Assembly: GCA_009829735.1 (NCBI GenBank)
Contig: CM020619.1
Location: 19,287,816-19,351,815 of the forward strand
Reading direction: 5' to 3'
Length of the DNA stretch: 64,000 nt
Source: Pyropia yezoensis
Taxonomy: Eukaryota; Rhodophyta; Bangiophyceae; Bangiales; Bangiaceae
The first letter of the stretch is position 1. Every line of letters begins with the position of its first letter. Shown one piece after another: positions 12,308 through 22,841 of the stretch. Position numbers and translations under genes: made by a program. The notes beneath the pieces are model-generated. The model saw only the letters and a list, made by a program, of their open reading frames with translations, searched no databases and was not told the DNA's origin.

Positions 12308-12850
12308 GAGCACCTCCACCAATGGAGCCTGAAGCCAAAGGCCAACTACGTGGCAGCCGTTTCAGCGGTTTGGCTTTGGCTCTGACCGGTGGGCCGTGTG
12401 ACGCTCCAAATCTAAGGCCATATCTTAATTCTTAGTCGCTCTCGATACCACCTCAATGCACCTCGAGAGCGCTCGAGTGTTTGGCTTTTAACGGCAGCGG
12501 GGCCAACCGCCGGGCCAAACGTGTCTTTTTGGCTCGGTGTTTTGGCTTTTGGCCAAACGCCGAGCCAACCTGCGCCAATCAAAAGCGTGACGCGTGGTTT
12601 GCAGACGGTCGTGAGGCAGTGGGTCCTCTTGCTCACGACCACCTGCCAGCCACGCGTCATAGGAGGCCCGGCCGCCAACCTCTCGGGCTTGCCTGCTGAG
12701 GATTGAGAGAACCCATACGGAGGACTACGGAGTTATGATATTGAAGTATGACGCGTTTTGCGTTGAACTCTCGGTCGGAGTTCAGAGTCGCCCACGTGGC
12801 GTCACGTGTCTCGTTTGGGTTTGCTTTCGGCTCCATTGGTGGAGCTGCTC
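12308..12850. mobile_element. PIF/Harbinger-like MITE (543 bp) with TIRs
   Basis: The ends are near-perfect terminal inverted repeats. The left end starts GAGCACCTCCACCAATGG and the right end is its complement, finishing CCATTGGTGGAGCTGCTC, with one mismatch over 22 bp and weaker pairing further in. The 3-bp flanks are TTA on the left (12305-12307) and TTG on the right (12851-12853), close to the TTA/TAA target site of PIF/Harbinger. The 'GAGCA.CTCCA...' end resembles the 'GAGCATCTCCA' ends of many non-autonomous Harbinger elements in plants. The interior carries repeated 'ttggctttt' / 'gccaaac' motifs and no transposase, so it would depend on an element elsewhere. Confidence 0.6.
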
Positions 12851-13429
12851 TTGCCGCGTGAGCCTCTAGATGCTTGCTACGGCACGCCACGAGCGTGATG
12901 CCCCTCGACCTTGGGAACACGTAAGAACGCCCGAAGTCGCTTCTTCGCGGCCGGCTTGTTATGTAACTGGCCAGACGAGAGGAGCTAAAGAGTCTCTCGC
13001 GAGGGCTCACCTGAGCGTCTTGCACATCGTCCGTAAGATGCGCGCGCCGGGAAACACCGATTCTTGTCCCGCGTTTTATTCACTAAAGTTTAGTTGTTCG
13101 CGCAAAAGCCGCCAGATTAGCGCATTGGCGTGCAGCTCAGGAGGCTTGTAGACTCGAAGGCATTCGGGACTCAACAGACCGCACGAGCCATCAACACGGA
13201 GATAGAGTACAGTCAATCCCCGACCTTGTACCAGCCCCGTATAAGCTCAGGTGGGCCTATAACGAGTTGGCCGACAGTCTTCCACAGTCATTCAGAGCAG
13301 CGAGAGAGGCGCGGGCGGCTTTTCTGGAGCGATTGATTGGCGAGCACGCACCTGGCGTCGCGGTGCCGGCAGCTGTAATGCTCGCCATAGGGGTGGGTCA
13401 TCATCGAGGAATTACTGTACTTACAATTG
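12851..13429. other. No gene recognised
   Basis: Short spacer between the Harbinger-like MITE and the start of the triplet-rich zone. Base composition is more balanced than in the flanking repeats. Nothing coding or structural stands out in either strand. Confidence 0.4.
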
Positions 13430-13880
13430 CCGGATGAGGTTCGGTATTGGCGGGCCGCGCCGCGGCGCAGCTGATCCGTGGATCCGCCCGGCGAGCCGCG
13501 GGCAGATGGGCGGTCGCTGGCTGCGGGCGGGTGGACGGTCGCTGGCTGCGTGGTCGTCCACGCTGGGCGGCGTGGGGCGGCGTGCGGCTCCATTGCCGAG
13601 TGGTCGCTGGCCGCGGCGGGCCTCGCCGCGACTGGATGCCGTGGAGCTGGCTGCCGGTAGCCGCATCCGGAAGATCGCTGGTCGCGGCGGGGCTGGCCGT
13701 GCCTGAGGCTGGCTGCGCACTCGCCCACGCTGGGTGGCGTGGGGCTCGGTAGCGTGGGGCTGGCGGTCGATGACCGTCGCTAGGTAGTCGCTGGCAGCGG
13801 CGGGGACGGCCGTGGCTGGTTGCCGTGGAGCTGGCCGTCGGTACCCGCAGCAAGGTGGTTGCCCGCCGCCTCCGGCACTC
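13430..13880. repeat. Degenerate tandem repeat, unit about 185 bp
   Basis: Two adjacent blocks share 'gtcgctggc.gcggcggg' followed by 'tgccgtggagctggc' and 'ggta.ccgca'. The shared start lies near 13601 and again near 13787, a period of about 186 bp. Shorter echoes ('ggtcgctggctgcg') lie at 13510-13560. Both strands are open in long arginine/proline-rich frames, but this follows from composition and does not mark a gene. Confidence 0.45.
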
Positions 13881-15402
13881 ACTCAGCGTGACCGGGTGGT
13901 CGCAGGCTACGCTGCGTGCTCGAGGCGGGGCCAACCGACCTTCGGTGGCGCCGCAACGGCGCTACAGACGCCGCCGCCACCGCCGTCGCCGCCGACGACG
14001 ATGGCGATGACGACGACGAAGCGGGTCTCCGCCGCCAGGACCCGTCGACGAGGCCCACCGCAAGAAAGGGCAAGCGCCACAGCAGGCACTGCCTCACGCA
14101 GCAGCGCCGCTGCCGCTGCTGACGCCGCCACACCGCCAACCGCGGCGGCACCACCGCGCCGCGGGGCGGCCGCAGTGACGTTGACCCCACTGGCCGGCAG
14201 CGGCCCCCGTCCCCCCGCGCGGGGGCGGGACGCTGGGGGCCGCCACCGCCGCTGGCCGCAGCGGCCGTTGCTGCGGCGGCCGACCGCGTCCCGCCCCGCC
14301 GCGGATGGGGTGGTGGCGGCGCCGCGGCTGCCCACGGCGGCAGCAGCGGCGGCGGCGGCGGTGGCAGCGGCAGCCACGGCAGCAGGAGGGCCGCACGCGG
14401 CACCGGCCACGGCGCATCGGCTCCGACGCAGCCACCACAGCAGGCACGGTAGGCGCGGCAAGCACCGCCGCGGGCAGGCGCCGCCACCGCCACGAGTGCA
14501 GCGGCGGCGGCGGCGGGGGCGGCAGCGACAGCAGCAGAGTGGGGGCGGCGACAGCAGCTGCGGCGGTGGCGACAGAAGCTACGGCGGGGGCCACAGGAGC
14601 TGCGCCGGCGGCGACAGGAGCTGCGGCGGCGGCGACGAGAGCTGCGGCGGCGGCGACAGCATCTGCGGCGTCCACCGAGGCCACGAGCACCGCCACGACC
14701 GCGGCGGCGACGTCATCTGTCGCCGCCGCGGGTGGCTACGCCGGCCGCGTCGGTGGGGCCGCCACAGCCGCCGCCGCCACTGCCGCTGCCGCCGCCGCCG
14801 CCGCCGCCACCATCGCCGCCGCAGCGCAGCACGAAACGGCCGACGCGCCAAGCCCCAAGCCCAGCCAACCAGACGACTGGACACGCTGGAGGGGGCGCCC
14901 GCCCTCCAGGGCAGCGGCGGCGGCGTTCTCCCCGCTCGAGCCCGCGCGGACCGCACTCGCCGCAGCCACACCGCACCCCACCGGCGCTCGACCGCGGCGG
15001 CGCGACGACGCCCGCATCGTCCCCCCCCCCCCCCCCCCCCTCCGCCCCCCCCCTCGTGCCCTCCCCCCCAGCAGCCAAGGGAGTAGTCCCGGCGGACTCC
15101 CCCCCCCATCGCCGCCGCCGCCGCCGCCGCCACCGATACGGCGGTCGCGATAGAGGGCCCCCCCCCCGCGTCCGCGGCCGGGGGCACCAGCTCGGCCGCC
15201 CGAGCCAGCGCGAGCAGCGGCGGCGGCCACGCGCCGCCGTCGCTGCCCCCAACGCCACCCCCACCACCGTCACCCCCACCTCCATTACCACCGCCACCGC
15301 ATCCGCCGCAGCCACCGCCGGCGGTGTCGGCGGTAGCACCCGGCGGCGGCAGCAGCAGCGATAGCCGACGGCGGGTGGTGGTGGCGTGGCGGACCGCCGG
15401 TG
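13881..15402. repeat. GCC/GGC triplet-rich low-complexity DNA
   Basis: Imperfect triplet repeats dominate, with C runs around 15020-15060. Long frames are open on both strands (for example plus 13812-15086, and minus 14579-16363, which runs on into the next block), made of Ala, Arg, Pro, Gly, Ser and Thr tracts without any domain. I see no signal, start context or splice pattern that would support a gene. Confidence 0.5.
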
Positions 15403-15498
15403 GTGACGTCACGGGCGGCCGCCAGAGACGTCGCGGCGCCCATGTGCGCCGACGCGACGGGGACCGCCGCCGCCACCACCGCCTCCGCCACCGCCGCT

Positions 15499-15530
<32 letters not shown>

Positions 15531-15903
15531 CGGCAGCGGGGGCGACAACTGCCGCGGCGGCGGGGGCGGTGGTGGCGGTGTCGTCGGAGGCGGCGGCGGC
15601 GGCGGCGGCGGCAGGAACGACAATAGCGGCCGGAGCAGCGGCGGCAGTAGCGGCGCGTGGGGGTGACGTGGCGGGCGGCCGCTGGAGACGTCGCGGCGCC
15701 CATGTGTGCCGACGCGACGGGGACCACCGCCGCGGCGGCGGGGGTGGTGGTGGTGGTGGCAGCGGCGGCGGCGGCTGCGGCAGCGGCAGCAGGAACGACG
15801 AAAGCGGCAGGGGCAGCGGCGGCGGCAGCGGCGGGTGGTGGTCGCGTGGCGGGCGGCCGCCAGAGACGTGGCGGCGCCCATGTGCGCTGACGCGACGGGG
15901 ACC
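15403..15903. repeat. Compound minisatellite: a conserved 62-bp block three times, with triplet runs between
   Basis: A block of about 62 bp, containing 'gagacgt.gcggcgcccatg' and ending 'gacgcgacggggacc', occurs at about 15403-15464, 15663-15725 and 15841-15903. Spacers of about 198 and 115 bp made of GCC/GGC triplets separate the copies. The non-triplet block is much better conserved than the spacers. The plus frame reads the blocks as a recurring 'APMCADATGT' peptide, but a gene cannot be established. Confidence 0.55.
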
Positions 15904-16617
15904 GCCGCCGCCGCCGCCGCTGTCGGCAGCGGGGGCGACAGCCGCCGCGACAGCGGGGGTGGTGGTGCCGGGGGCGGCAGCGGCGGCGGCCGGAACGACG
16001 AGAGTGGTAGGAGCAGCGGCGGCGGCAGCGGCGGCGGTGGCGGTGGCGGCGAGGACAGGGGGCGGGCAGACCACCGCGGCTGTGACGGCAGGCAGGGCCA
16101 CGACCGCGACGGCCGACGCGGCGACGGTGGTGGCGGCAACGACGCCGGGCGCGCCTGCCGGGGAGAGCGCCATCAGGCGGTGGGGGGGCCGGGTGGCACG
16201 AGGAAGCCGGGGCAACAAGAGGGAAGGCCGGGGGAAGTGGGGTGTGGGCAGCGGGGTAAGGCGGAGGGGGGAGCACCGCCAAGGCCGGCACGCGCGCCCC
16301 GTGACGGCGGGTGGGGCTCCGCTGTCGGGACAGCCACTGCCGGGGCAAGCCCGACCGCCTCAAATTGTGGACCTGCCGTCAGAAACATCCTCGCCGGCCT
16401 CTTCAAGTCCTTCCTGCCACCGTTTTTGTTGCACCCGACTCTCAGGAGGTCCCTCGTGAGCGACGCTTCCCAATTGCCAGGACTCTGTCATTGGCTGTCG
16501 CGGCACGCCCACAGGACCGAATCGCGTGACGTCTCAGGACCGACTGCGGTCTAATACACGGCGTTTCCCAGTCCTTTACCGATTGGAGTAGGGGTTACTA
16601 AGACACCGCGCTCTTTA
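15904..16617. other. End of triplet-rich zone, no gene recognised
   Basis: Triplet richness fades by about 16350 and the sequence becomes ordinary mixed-composition DNA before the MITE pair. The many open frames are compositional. Confidence 0.4.
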
Positions 16618-16736
16618 TTGTGCGTCCCGTAAAAAGTGGACGTGCACAGGTCGTGCAGTGTGGGTTTGATTGGTCCAGTTCACGATATTTGACATGATCA
16701 CGACACGTGCACGTCTACTTTTTACGGGACGCACTA
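16618..16736. mobile_element. MITE, 119 bp, TA-flanked (first of a pair)
   Basis: Terminal inverted repeats of about 28 bp. The left arm starts at 16618-16620 and includes 'gtgcgtcccgtaaaaagt' (from 16620); its complement ends at 16734. The element is flanked by TA at 16616-16617 and 16737-16738, the target site of Tc1/mariner-type transposons. There is no coding capacity. The second copy, 29 bp downstream, has exactly the same length and related ends. Confidence 0.7.
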
Positions 16737-16765
16737 TAGGTATCCACACTCGCTCCCCGCTGCTA

Positions 16766-16884
16766 CTGTGCTTCCTGTAAAACGTGGATGTTGAAGGGAC
16801 GTGAGAGGTGGGATCCATTGGTCCAGACAGCGATTTTCATCACCTTCACGCACCGTCAACATCCATTTTTTACAGGAAGCACTA
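16766..16884. mobile_element. MITE, 119 bp, TA-flanked (second of a pair)
   Basis: Terminal inverted repeats start 'gtgcttcctgtaaaacgtgg' at 16768 and pair with 16856-16882. TA flanks lie at 16764-16765 and 16885-16886. Length equals that of its neighbour at 16618-16736. The ends share 'GTGC.TCC.GTAAAA' and the centre shares 'attggtcca', so the two are diverged members of one Tc1/mariner-like MITE family. Confidence 0.7.
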
Positions 16885-16886
16885 TA

Positions 16887-17743
16887 TCTACGTACATTGG
16901 ACGGCATGAGACCTCCGCATCAATTCCGCATTGAGGCGGCTCAGTCACGCAGCCTGCCATGAGGACCATGCTCCGTCCCAGACAGGTCACACACGACTGA
17001 GCTGCACGGGTGTGGACACAAACCTATCCGCACATGAATGGGAAAATGGAGCGAGCCAGCTTGCTATAAAGGAAAGCTGCCATCACTTCGGTATCATGGG
17101 CGCTGATGAGACGAGAGGTCATCTCGTGCAGCCACTCTTCAGGTGTGGCTCGGGAGCGGCTGTCAAACGCGTGGGCATGTCGCAGACGGTCGTTTCTGTT
17201 TACGAACCCGTCCTCTCTTGAGAGCCACTACCACTTAAGACCAAGCGTCGAGGAACATGCTCGCCTCTGGGCGACCGCCTCATGGAGAGACGCACAGCAG
17301 ACCTACCCTCGAGTTCATAGCTTCAATGTACCGATTGGGCACAAGGAACGGCAAAGTGCCACCGTGGCCTTTTCACTTGTCGAGGACAGCGGCACTTCGC
17401 GGTACCAACCCGCTGTCATGCTTCGAGCCGTTGAAGATCACCAAGCGTCCTCCCCTGGCCACAACTGCGTGCTTTCAATGCCGGTTTCACAACGGTAGCT
17501 GGAGTCTCAGGTGTGTTAGTGCCATCAAGGCGCTGGCCGCCACAAAAGGCCGCTCGAACGCCTGTCCACCCATGCCGTCTCCGCGGGGCGCCACCGCGGC
17601 CCGCTCCGGGGCGCCCTCCGCCGCCCGCCCGCCGAGGTGGGCCCGCCGCCGACTCGCCCGGCGGGGGGGGGGCGCCGGCCGCGGCAGTGCGGCGGGGGGG
17701 GCGGGGTCGCTACCGCCGCCCACGCGCCCGGGGGGGTGGGCGC
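16887..17743. other. No gene recognised
   Basis: Mixed-composition DNA to about 17550, then G/C-rich blocks. No domain is readable. The last part (about 17600-17743) borders the LTR start at 17744 and may be flank or further element sequence. Confidence 0.4.
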
Positions 17744-18187
17744 TGTGGCAGAACTGGCCGCACGCAATGGGCAGAGCGCGCCACACGGAGGCGGGAGAGA
17801 GCTGGTCTCACCCGCTCTTCCCTTTGCATTTGATCTCGAATTTCCCTAAGTCAGGGATACTTTGCTTGACAGTAAGTCCTACATAGATTTGAGGGTTTTC
17901 TGAATTTTATCGTCTTGAGTTTTCGTGTGGCCCGGTGGGCAGGTGCTGGGGTGGGAGATTCTGACTGGCGAGATTCTGAGAGGACCCTGGAGGGATAAGG
18001 GGAGGGACACCGGAGCTTGGCCTCGCTTCCCCGTCCCGACTAAGAAACTGTTGGCCCACACATCATCATCTTGTTGCGTAGTGGGGGGATTGCCACACAA
18101 CAGGGATAGCGTGTGTGTGACTTGCTCTTTTTCCGGTTCTCCCGACACAGGAGGCAGCCATTGTGTACCGCCACAACTTGGTTGCTG
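17744..18187 (+). repeat. Truncated LTR of the inverted retrotransposon pair
   Basis: Begins TGTGGCAG like the LTRs at 2069 and 20816-21283, and follows them through 'cgtgtggcccggtgggcagg' and the block near 18060-18187. The last few tens of bases of the LTR are replaced by gag-proximal sequence. Confidence 0.55.
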
Positions 18188-19912
18188 CGTGGGAGCCACG
18201 TTGACGTCGGCAGGTCCAACGCCTGCTACAGGGGCGTTCCCCACAGAGACGCCGGTGGCTATACCTAATCCACCGATGCAGACGGCAGAGACTTCGGGCT
18301 AGTGTACCCCTCTGCCGCAGCAGCTTTTCCCTCAACGTGAGGTGCCGCCCAAGTTTCAGGTAGCCAACCCGGTCTACCAGGGGATCTTTAATTGTGAGAC
18401 CTACGCCCTCAACAACAAGTCGGTGGCGTATGGTCCTATCCAGGCCCGAGCTATGGGCCGTGCCAAGAAGAACGTAACTCATTCTTGTGGGCACAAGGCG
18501 GAGTGGGATGGAACTTCCCCCCTCCGTGTCTTTGAGTTCCTACGTCGTCTTACAAAAGCCTGCGACGACAATGCCATTAGTGAAGGCATGCCATTTTACA
18601 GGCTACAGGAGTTCACAAAGGGGGACCTCCGGACGGAGATCATGTTCGTCATGCCCAGCTTCTCAAAGGGAGAAGCTGGCGAGGTGACGTCCTACTTAGA
18701 GCTCATCAACTGGCTGTTGAGGGCTATGGTTGATGAAGCGGCGTTGGCCTCTCAAGTCGAGGAGCTTACGCAGGCTCACCAGGACGAGAATGAGGACGAG
18801 TTGTCCTTAGCAGAACGTGTCCGCAAGCTCAACAATCTTTGTGGCTTTCTTCATCCACAAGCTGTGGTGAAGAGTCGCTTTGTGGAAGCTCTCCATTGGG
18901 CAATCCGTATGGAGACCCGGGAGCATAACACCTCTCGGACAACTCGGCCTGCCGCTCTCAGCGTTTCTCATCCCGCAGCTTGCGGTATGCCTCACCCCAG
19001 CGATAGGCGAAACGGGCCAACTTGGCCAGTGTCGCCTGGGAGGTCATATGCTCCCGGGTCTCCATATGGATCGCCCAATGGAGACCTTCCACAAAGCGAC
19101 TCTTCAACTCAGCTTGTCGATGAAGAAAGCCACAAAGATTGTTGAGCTTGCGGACACGTTCTGCTAAGGACAACTCGTCCTCATTCTCGTCCTGGTGAGC
19201 CTGCGTAAGCTCCTCGACTTGAGAGGCCAACGCCGCTTCATCAACCATAGCCCTCAACAGCCAGTTGATGAGCTCTAAGTAGGACGTCACCTCGCCAGCT
19301 TCTCCCTTTGAGAAGCTGGGCATGACGAACATGATCTCCGTCCGGAGGTCCCCCTTTGTGAACTCCTGTAGCCTGTAAAATGGCATGCCTTCACTAATGG
19401 CATTGTCGTCGCAGGCTTTTGTAAGACGACGTAGGAACTCAAAGACACGGAGGGGGGAAGTTCCATCCCACTCCGCCTTGTGCCCACAAGAATGAGTTAC
19501 GTTCTTCTTGGCACGGCCCATAGCTCGGGCCTGGATAGGACCATACGCCACCGACTTGTTGTTGAGGGCGTAGGTCTCACAATTAAAGATCCCCTGGTAG
19601 ACCGGGTTGGCTACCTGAAACTTGGGCGGCACCTCACGTTGAGGGAAAAGCTGCTGCGGCAGAGGGGTACACTAGCCCGAAGTCTCTGCCGTCTGCATCG
19701 GTGGATTAGGTATAGCCACCGGCGTCTCTGTGGGGAACGCCCCTGTAGCAGGCGTTGGACCTGCCGACGTCAACGTGGCTCCCACGCAGCAACCAAGTTG
19801 TGGCGGTACACAATGGCTGCCTCCTGTGTCGGGAGAACCGGAAAAAGAGCAAGTCACACACACGCTATCCCTGTTGTGTGGCAATCCCCCCACTACGCAA
19901 CAAGATGATGGT
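18062..19912. repeat. Long palindrome, arms about 0.9 kb, centre near 18987
   Basis: Position x on the plus strand pairs with 37974 minus x on the minus strand over the whole interval. The outer arms (about 18062-18853 and 19121-19912) read as identical as far as I can follow, while the central 270 bp is clearly diverged between the arms. Such a palindrome would extrude or be lost easily when cloned, and it is also a classic place for assembly error. Confidence 0.75.
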
Positions 19913-20815
19913 GAGGATTAGGTATAGCCACCGGCGTCTCTGTGGGGAACGCCCCTGTAGAAGGCGTTGGACCTGCCGACGTCAACGTGGCTCCCACGTT
20001 GGGCGTCACAGGAGTCGATCCCTGTTCGCGACGCCCCGATGCGGGCGTAGGGGTAAGAGTCCCCTGCGTCTGCCGGCTCGAAAGCCCCACTCCGGTCTGA
20101 ACATTGAGATCATCGGGCAAACTCGCCACAATCTGATTTAAAGTAGTCTTCGTCATTGTGACCACCAGTTCCGGCAAATCCTGCCGCAACACATCAGTCG
20201 CCTCCCAACGGACATTTTCCGCAAGGAGAGGGTATCCTACTCCAGTTGAGTCTCGGTCATCCTCTGGGAGTCTGCCTGAGGGGTGACAACGATCTCCAGG
20301 GGCCTCAACCGAAGGCAAGGGCGCGCGCCCATCGCCGACCAACGAAGGTCCGCCGCCCTCCGAAAGCCTAGTTGGCGATGGCGCCATGCCAAAGTTGGCT
20401 CCAACCCGAGGGGTTCCCGTTGAAGACGCCTCCTGACTCCGGGACTTCCGCACAGGACTCACCACTCGGTGGCTGAACTTCGGACCACCATCCTCGGGGG
20501 TGTCACCCGAGTAAACTCCGAACTGAGTTGGGTTGGCCACTTGCCCGCCCGTGCTCCCAGTCCTGCTGGCTGGAGGGACCTCTAGTCCCTCTGCGACCCC
20601 AGGTACACCTACCTGTGTCTCACCAGTATTCAAAGGCACTGAAGTACGTGCGTCACCCGTGTAGTCCCCGGATGACGGGGGGTCCGATCCAGCCATGTTG
20701 GCTAACGATCGGCACGACGCAGACCAAGACAACCGTTCCTCTGAGACAGAGGGCCCCCTACGCCCGGGTGCACCCCGAGGTAAAGTTTACCTCTGTCCAC
20801 TGCTGCTCCACAAAA

Positions 20816-21283
20816 TGAGGCAAAAATCACTCGCGCACACAGCGCCCAAGTTGGAGCGGTGCACAAGGGCTGCCTCCTGTGTCGGGAGAACCGGAAAAAG
20901 TGCAAGTCACACACACGCTATCCCTGTTGTGTGGCAATCCCCCCACTACGCAACAAGATGATGGTGTGTGGGCCAACAGTTTCTTAGTCGGGACGGGGAA
21001 GCGAGGCCAAGCCCCGGTGTCCCTCCCCTTATCCCTCCAGGGTCCTCTCAGAATCTCGCCAGTCAGAATCTCCCACCCCAGCACCTGCCCACCGGGCCAC
21101 ACGAAAACTCAAGACGATAAAATTCAGAAAACCCTCAAATCTATGTAGGACTTACTGTCAAGCAAAGTATCCCTGACTTAGGGAAATTCGAGATCAAATG
21201 CAAAGGGAGAAGCGGGTCAGACCGGCTGTCTCCCGCCCCCGTGTGGCGCGGCCTGCCCCCTACGTGGAGCCACGTCTGCCACA
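20816..21283 (-). repeat. Long terminal repeat (468 bp), 5-prime LTR of the minus-strand copy
   Basis: Read on the minus strand it starts TGTGGCAG at 21283 and ends TTTTTGCCTCA at 20816. It is 468 bp against 469 bp for the copy at 2069-2537. The gag-like frame of this copy starts about 85 bp inside, leaving room for a primer binding site, although I could not match it to a specific tRNA. Confidence 0.65.
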
Positions 21284-22260
21284 GTGGTGGCGGTGCCAGC
21301 GTGGACAGCGGGGGCTCTGTGGGTAGCGGTTGCCTAATGGGCTCCCTCCGGCCTTCGCGGCGCTCCGCCCCGGCGTCTGGGACGTGGGGCCGCTCCCCCA
21401 CCCGTCCCCGCAAGCGTGAGTGTGACACGGCCTCTTCATGGTGCTGCTGGTAATGCGACTGCCGCCTCAGGCAGCCTCCCGCATCGCCGTCGACAAGCGC
21501 ATCGGCGCCCTCAGCCTTTGGCACAATGCACCCCTGGCGGAGCCGCAACCTCCCATCGGCCCCGACCGACACGACCAGCGGCGCACCCCTCAGGCCCGAT
21601 GAGCCTGTCGGGACGGTAAGAGGGCGCACGAGCAGGAGGGAAGCGAGAATGAGGGCGGGAGGGGGGGAGAACGGGGCGACGGCACCTGAATGTGTGCATT
21701 GGTGGCCCATTGGGTCTCCGGATGCTCCGGCGCCACGCAGAGTCGGGGGCATGCGACCCGGTCACGGCTCGGGTTCGGCCCCGTTTCCTGAGCGAGGAAG
21801 CACTTCTTTGCAAGTGCAAAATCGACGGAGACCTCCTTCTCGGACGAGGAGCGTGGACGGATCAACGACAGCAAGTGTGCATAATCACGTATCCCTGATC
21901 GCTCTGGGCGAGAACAATCCCCCATGCGTCTGACCTTTCCTGACGGAACCCGTGTGTGCGACAGGACTCGCTGTGTCCCCCAGCTATCCTTACAAAGCAC
22001 ACACGCCGAGTATTGAGTCGGAAGTGCTGCGCTGTGCCAGCAAGTTGAGTGACTTCGTTTGCACGGCTCTCAAATGAAGCGCATTTGTCGGTCATCGGGG
22101 CCAAATTGAGCACCTCGTGCCATACTTGACCCCCGTTCGATGTGGGTCCGTATTAGAGCCCTATCCGCGACACGTGGTTATCTTGATCTTTAGTCAAGCA
22201 AAAATCGGCTTGAACGAGTGATCTGGAAGCCCCCCCTTGGGAAACGTCAGTGAGAGGGTA
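21284..22260. other. No gene recognised
   Basis: About 1 kb between the retrotransposon LTR and the AT-rich TIR element. Open frames are short and none carries a recognisable motif. Confidence 0.45.
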
Positions 22261-22597
22261 CTAGTGTCTATTCTACCGGAAAAAAGGATTAATTAATCCA
22301 GTTCTGAGGATTATTTAATCCTCAGTGAAACATGCGTTTCTGACCCAGTGAAGGCCCGACTGATGGCCCAGGGTGATCCTGGTTGTTGATTGGGTGTCGC
22401 TGGCGGAGCAGCCCCACAATGCGCTCCTAGCCGCTCACAGCTGCGTCGTGCATCCTACGGGTTATCAAAATGCGCTGATTCCAATGCTGTTTTCAGAATG
22501 AGCAGACGATCTCGGGAAGCATTCAAAAGAAGCATCCGAAAACCGTATTAATTAATCCAAATTGATTAATTAATCCGGTCAGTAGAATAGACACTAG
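22261..22597. mobile_element. AT-rich TIR element (337 bp)
   Basis: The ends are inverted: 'ctagtgtctattctaccgg' on the left and 'gtagaatagacactag' on the right, with a 3-bp offset further in. The outermost CTAG could be a 4-bp target duplication or part of the TIR, because it is itself palindromic. The interior has two 'ggattaattaatcc' motifs near the ends and a near-perfect 'ctgaggatta' hairpin near 22306-22324. The island is strikingly AT-rich for this genome, and no transposase is present. Superfamily unknown. Confidence 0.65.
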
Positions 22598-22841
22598 CAG
22601 ATTCTATTTCCTGGCCCCCTCTAACACTAAGATACACCCTCCCAGGTACATACAGCTTCCTGGCGAAGTCACATCGGCCCCGATTGTGTCTTGACATGCA
22701 TGCAATGCCATCCTCCGTCCACATTGCATCGCAAGTCGATAGCTTGAAAAAATAACGCAGACCCCCGTTCTTGCACCACAGGCTCTCTCTGATGTGGGGC
22801 CCCGCTAGGAGAGATAGCATAGCTTCCTGTAATACTACTTC
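22598..22841. promoter_or_regulatory. Likely 3-prime untranslated region of the coiled-coil gene
   Basis: Lies directly after the stop codon of the minus-strand coiled-coil frame at 22842, between it and the AT-rich element. Its composition is balanced, unlike the adjacent coding DNA, and there is no other gene to claim it. No clear polyadenylation signal is visible. Confidence 0.3.

Larger units (their letters stand above)
17744..21283. mobile_element. Inverted pair of 5-prime halves of an LTR retrotransposon (gag-like), facing each other
   Basis: Two partial copies of one family lie tail to tail. The plus copy has a truncated LTR (17744-about 18187) and a gag-like segment on the plus strand from about 18200 to 18950. 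The minus copy has a full LTR (20816-21283), a Ser/Thr/Pro-rich N-terminal gag-like segment (about 20732-20000) and the same gag-like segment (19632-18958). The gag-like part contains a helical region with 'FLRRLTKACDD' and 'ELINWLLRAMV', typical of retrotransposon capsid folds. A segment of about 0.1 kb (19695-19790) is duplicated at 19916-20000 in the minus copy. No pol is present. It is a fossil with a few breaks. The identical outer arms suggest that the inverted duplication is recent. Confidence 0.6.

Noticed and set aside
13812-16459. Long open frames on both strands
   Set aside because: They are explained by triplet repeats; there is no start context, domain or splice pattern.
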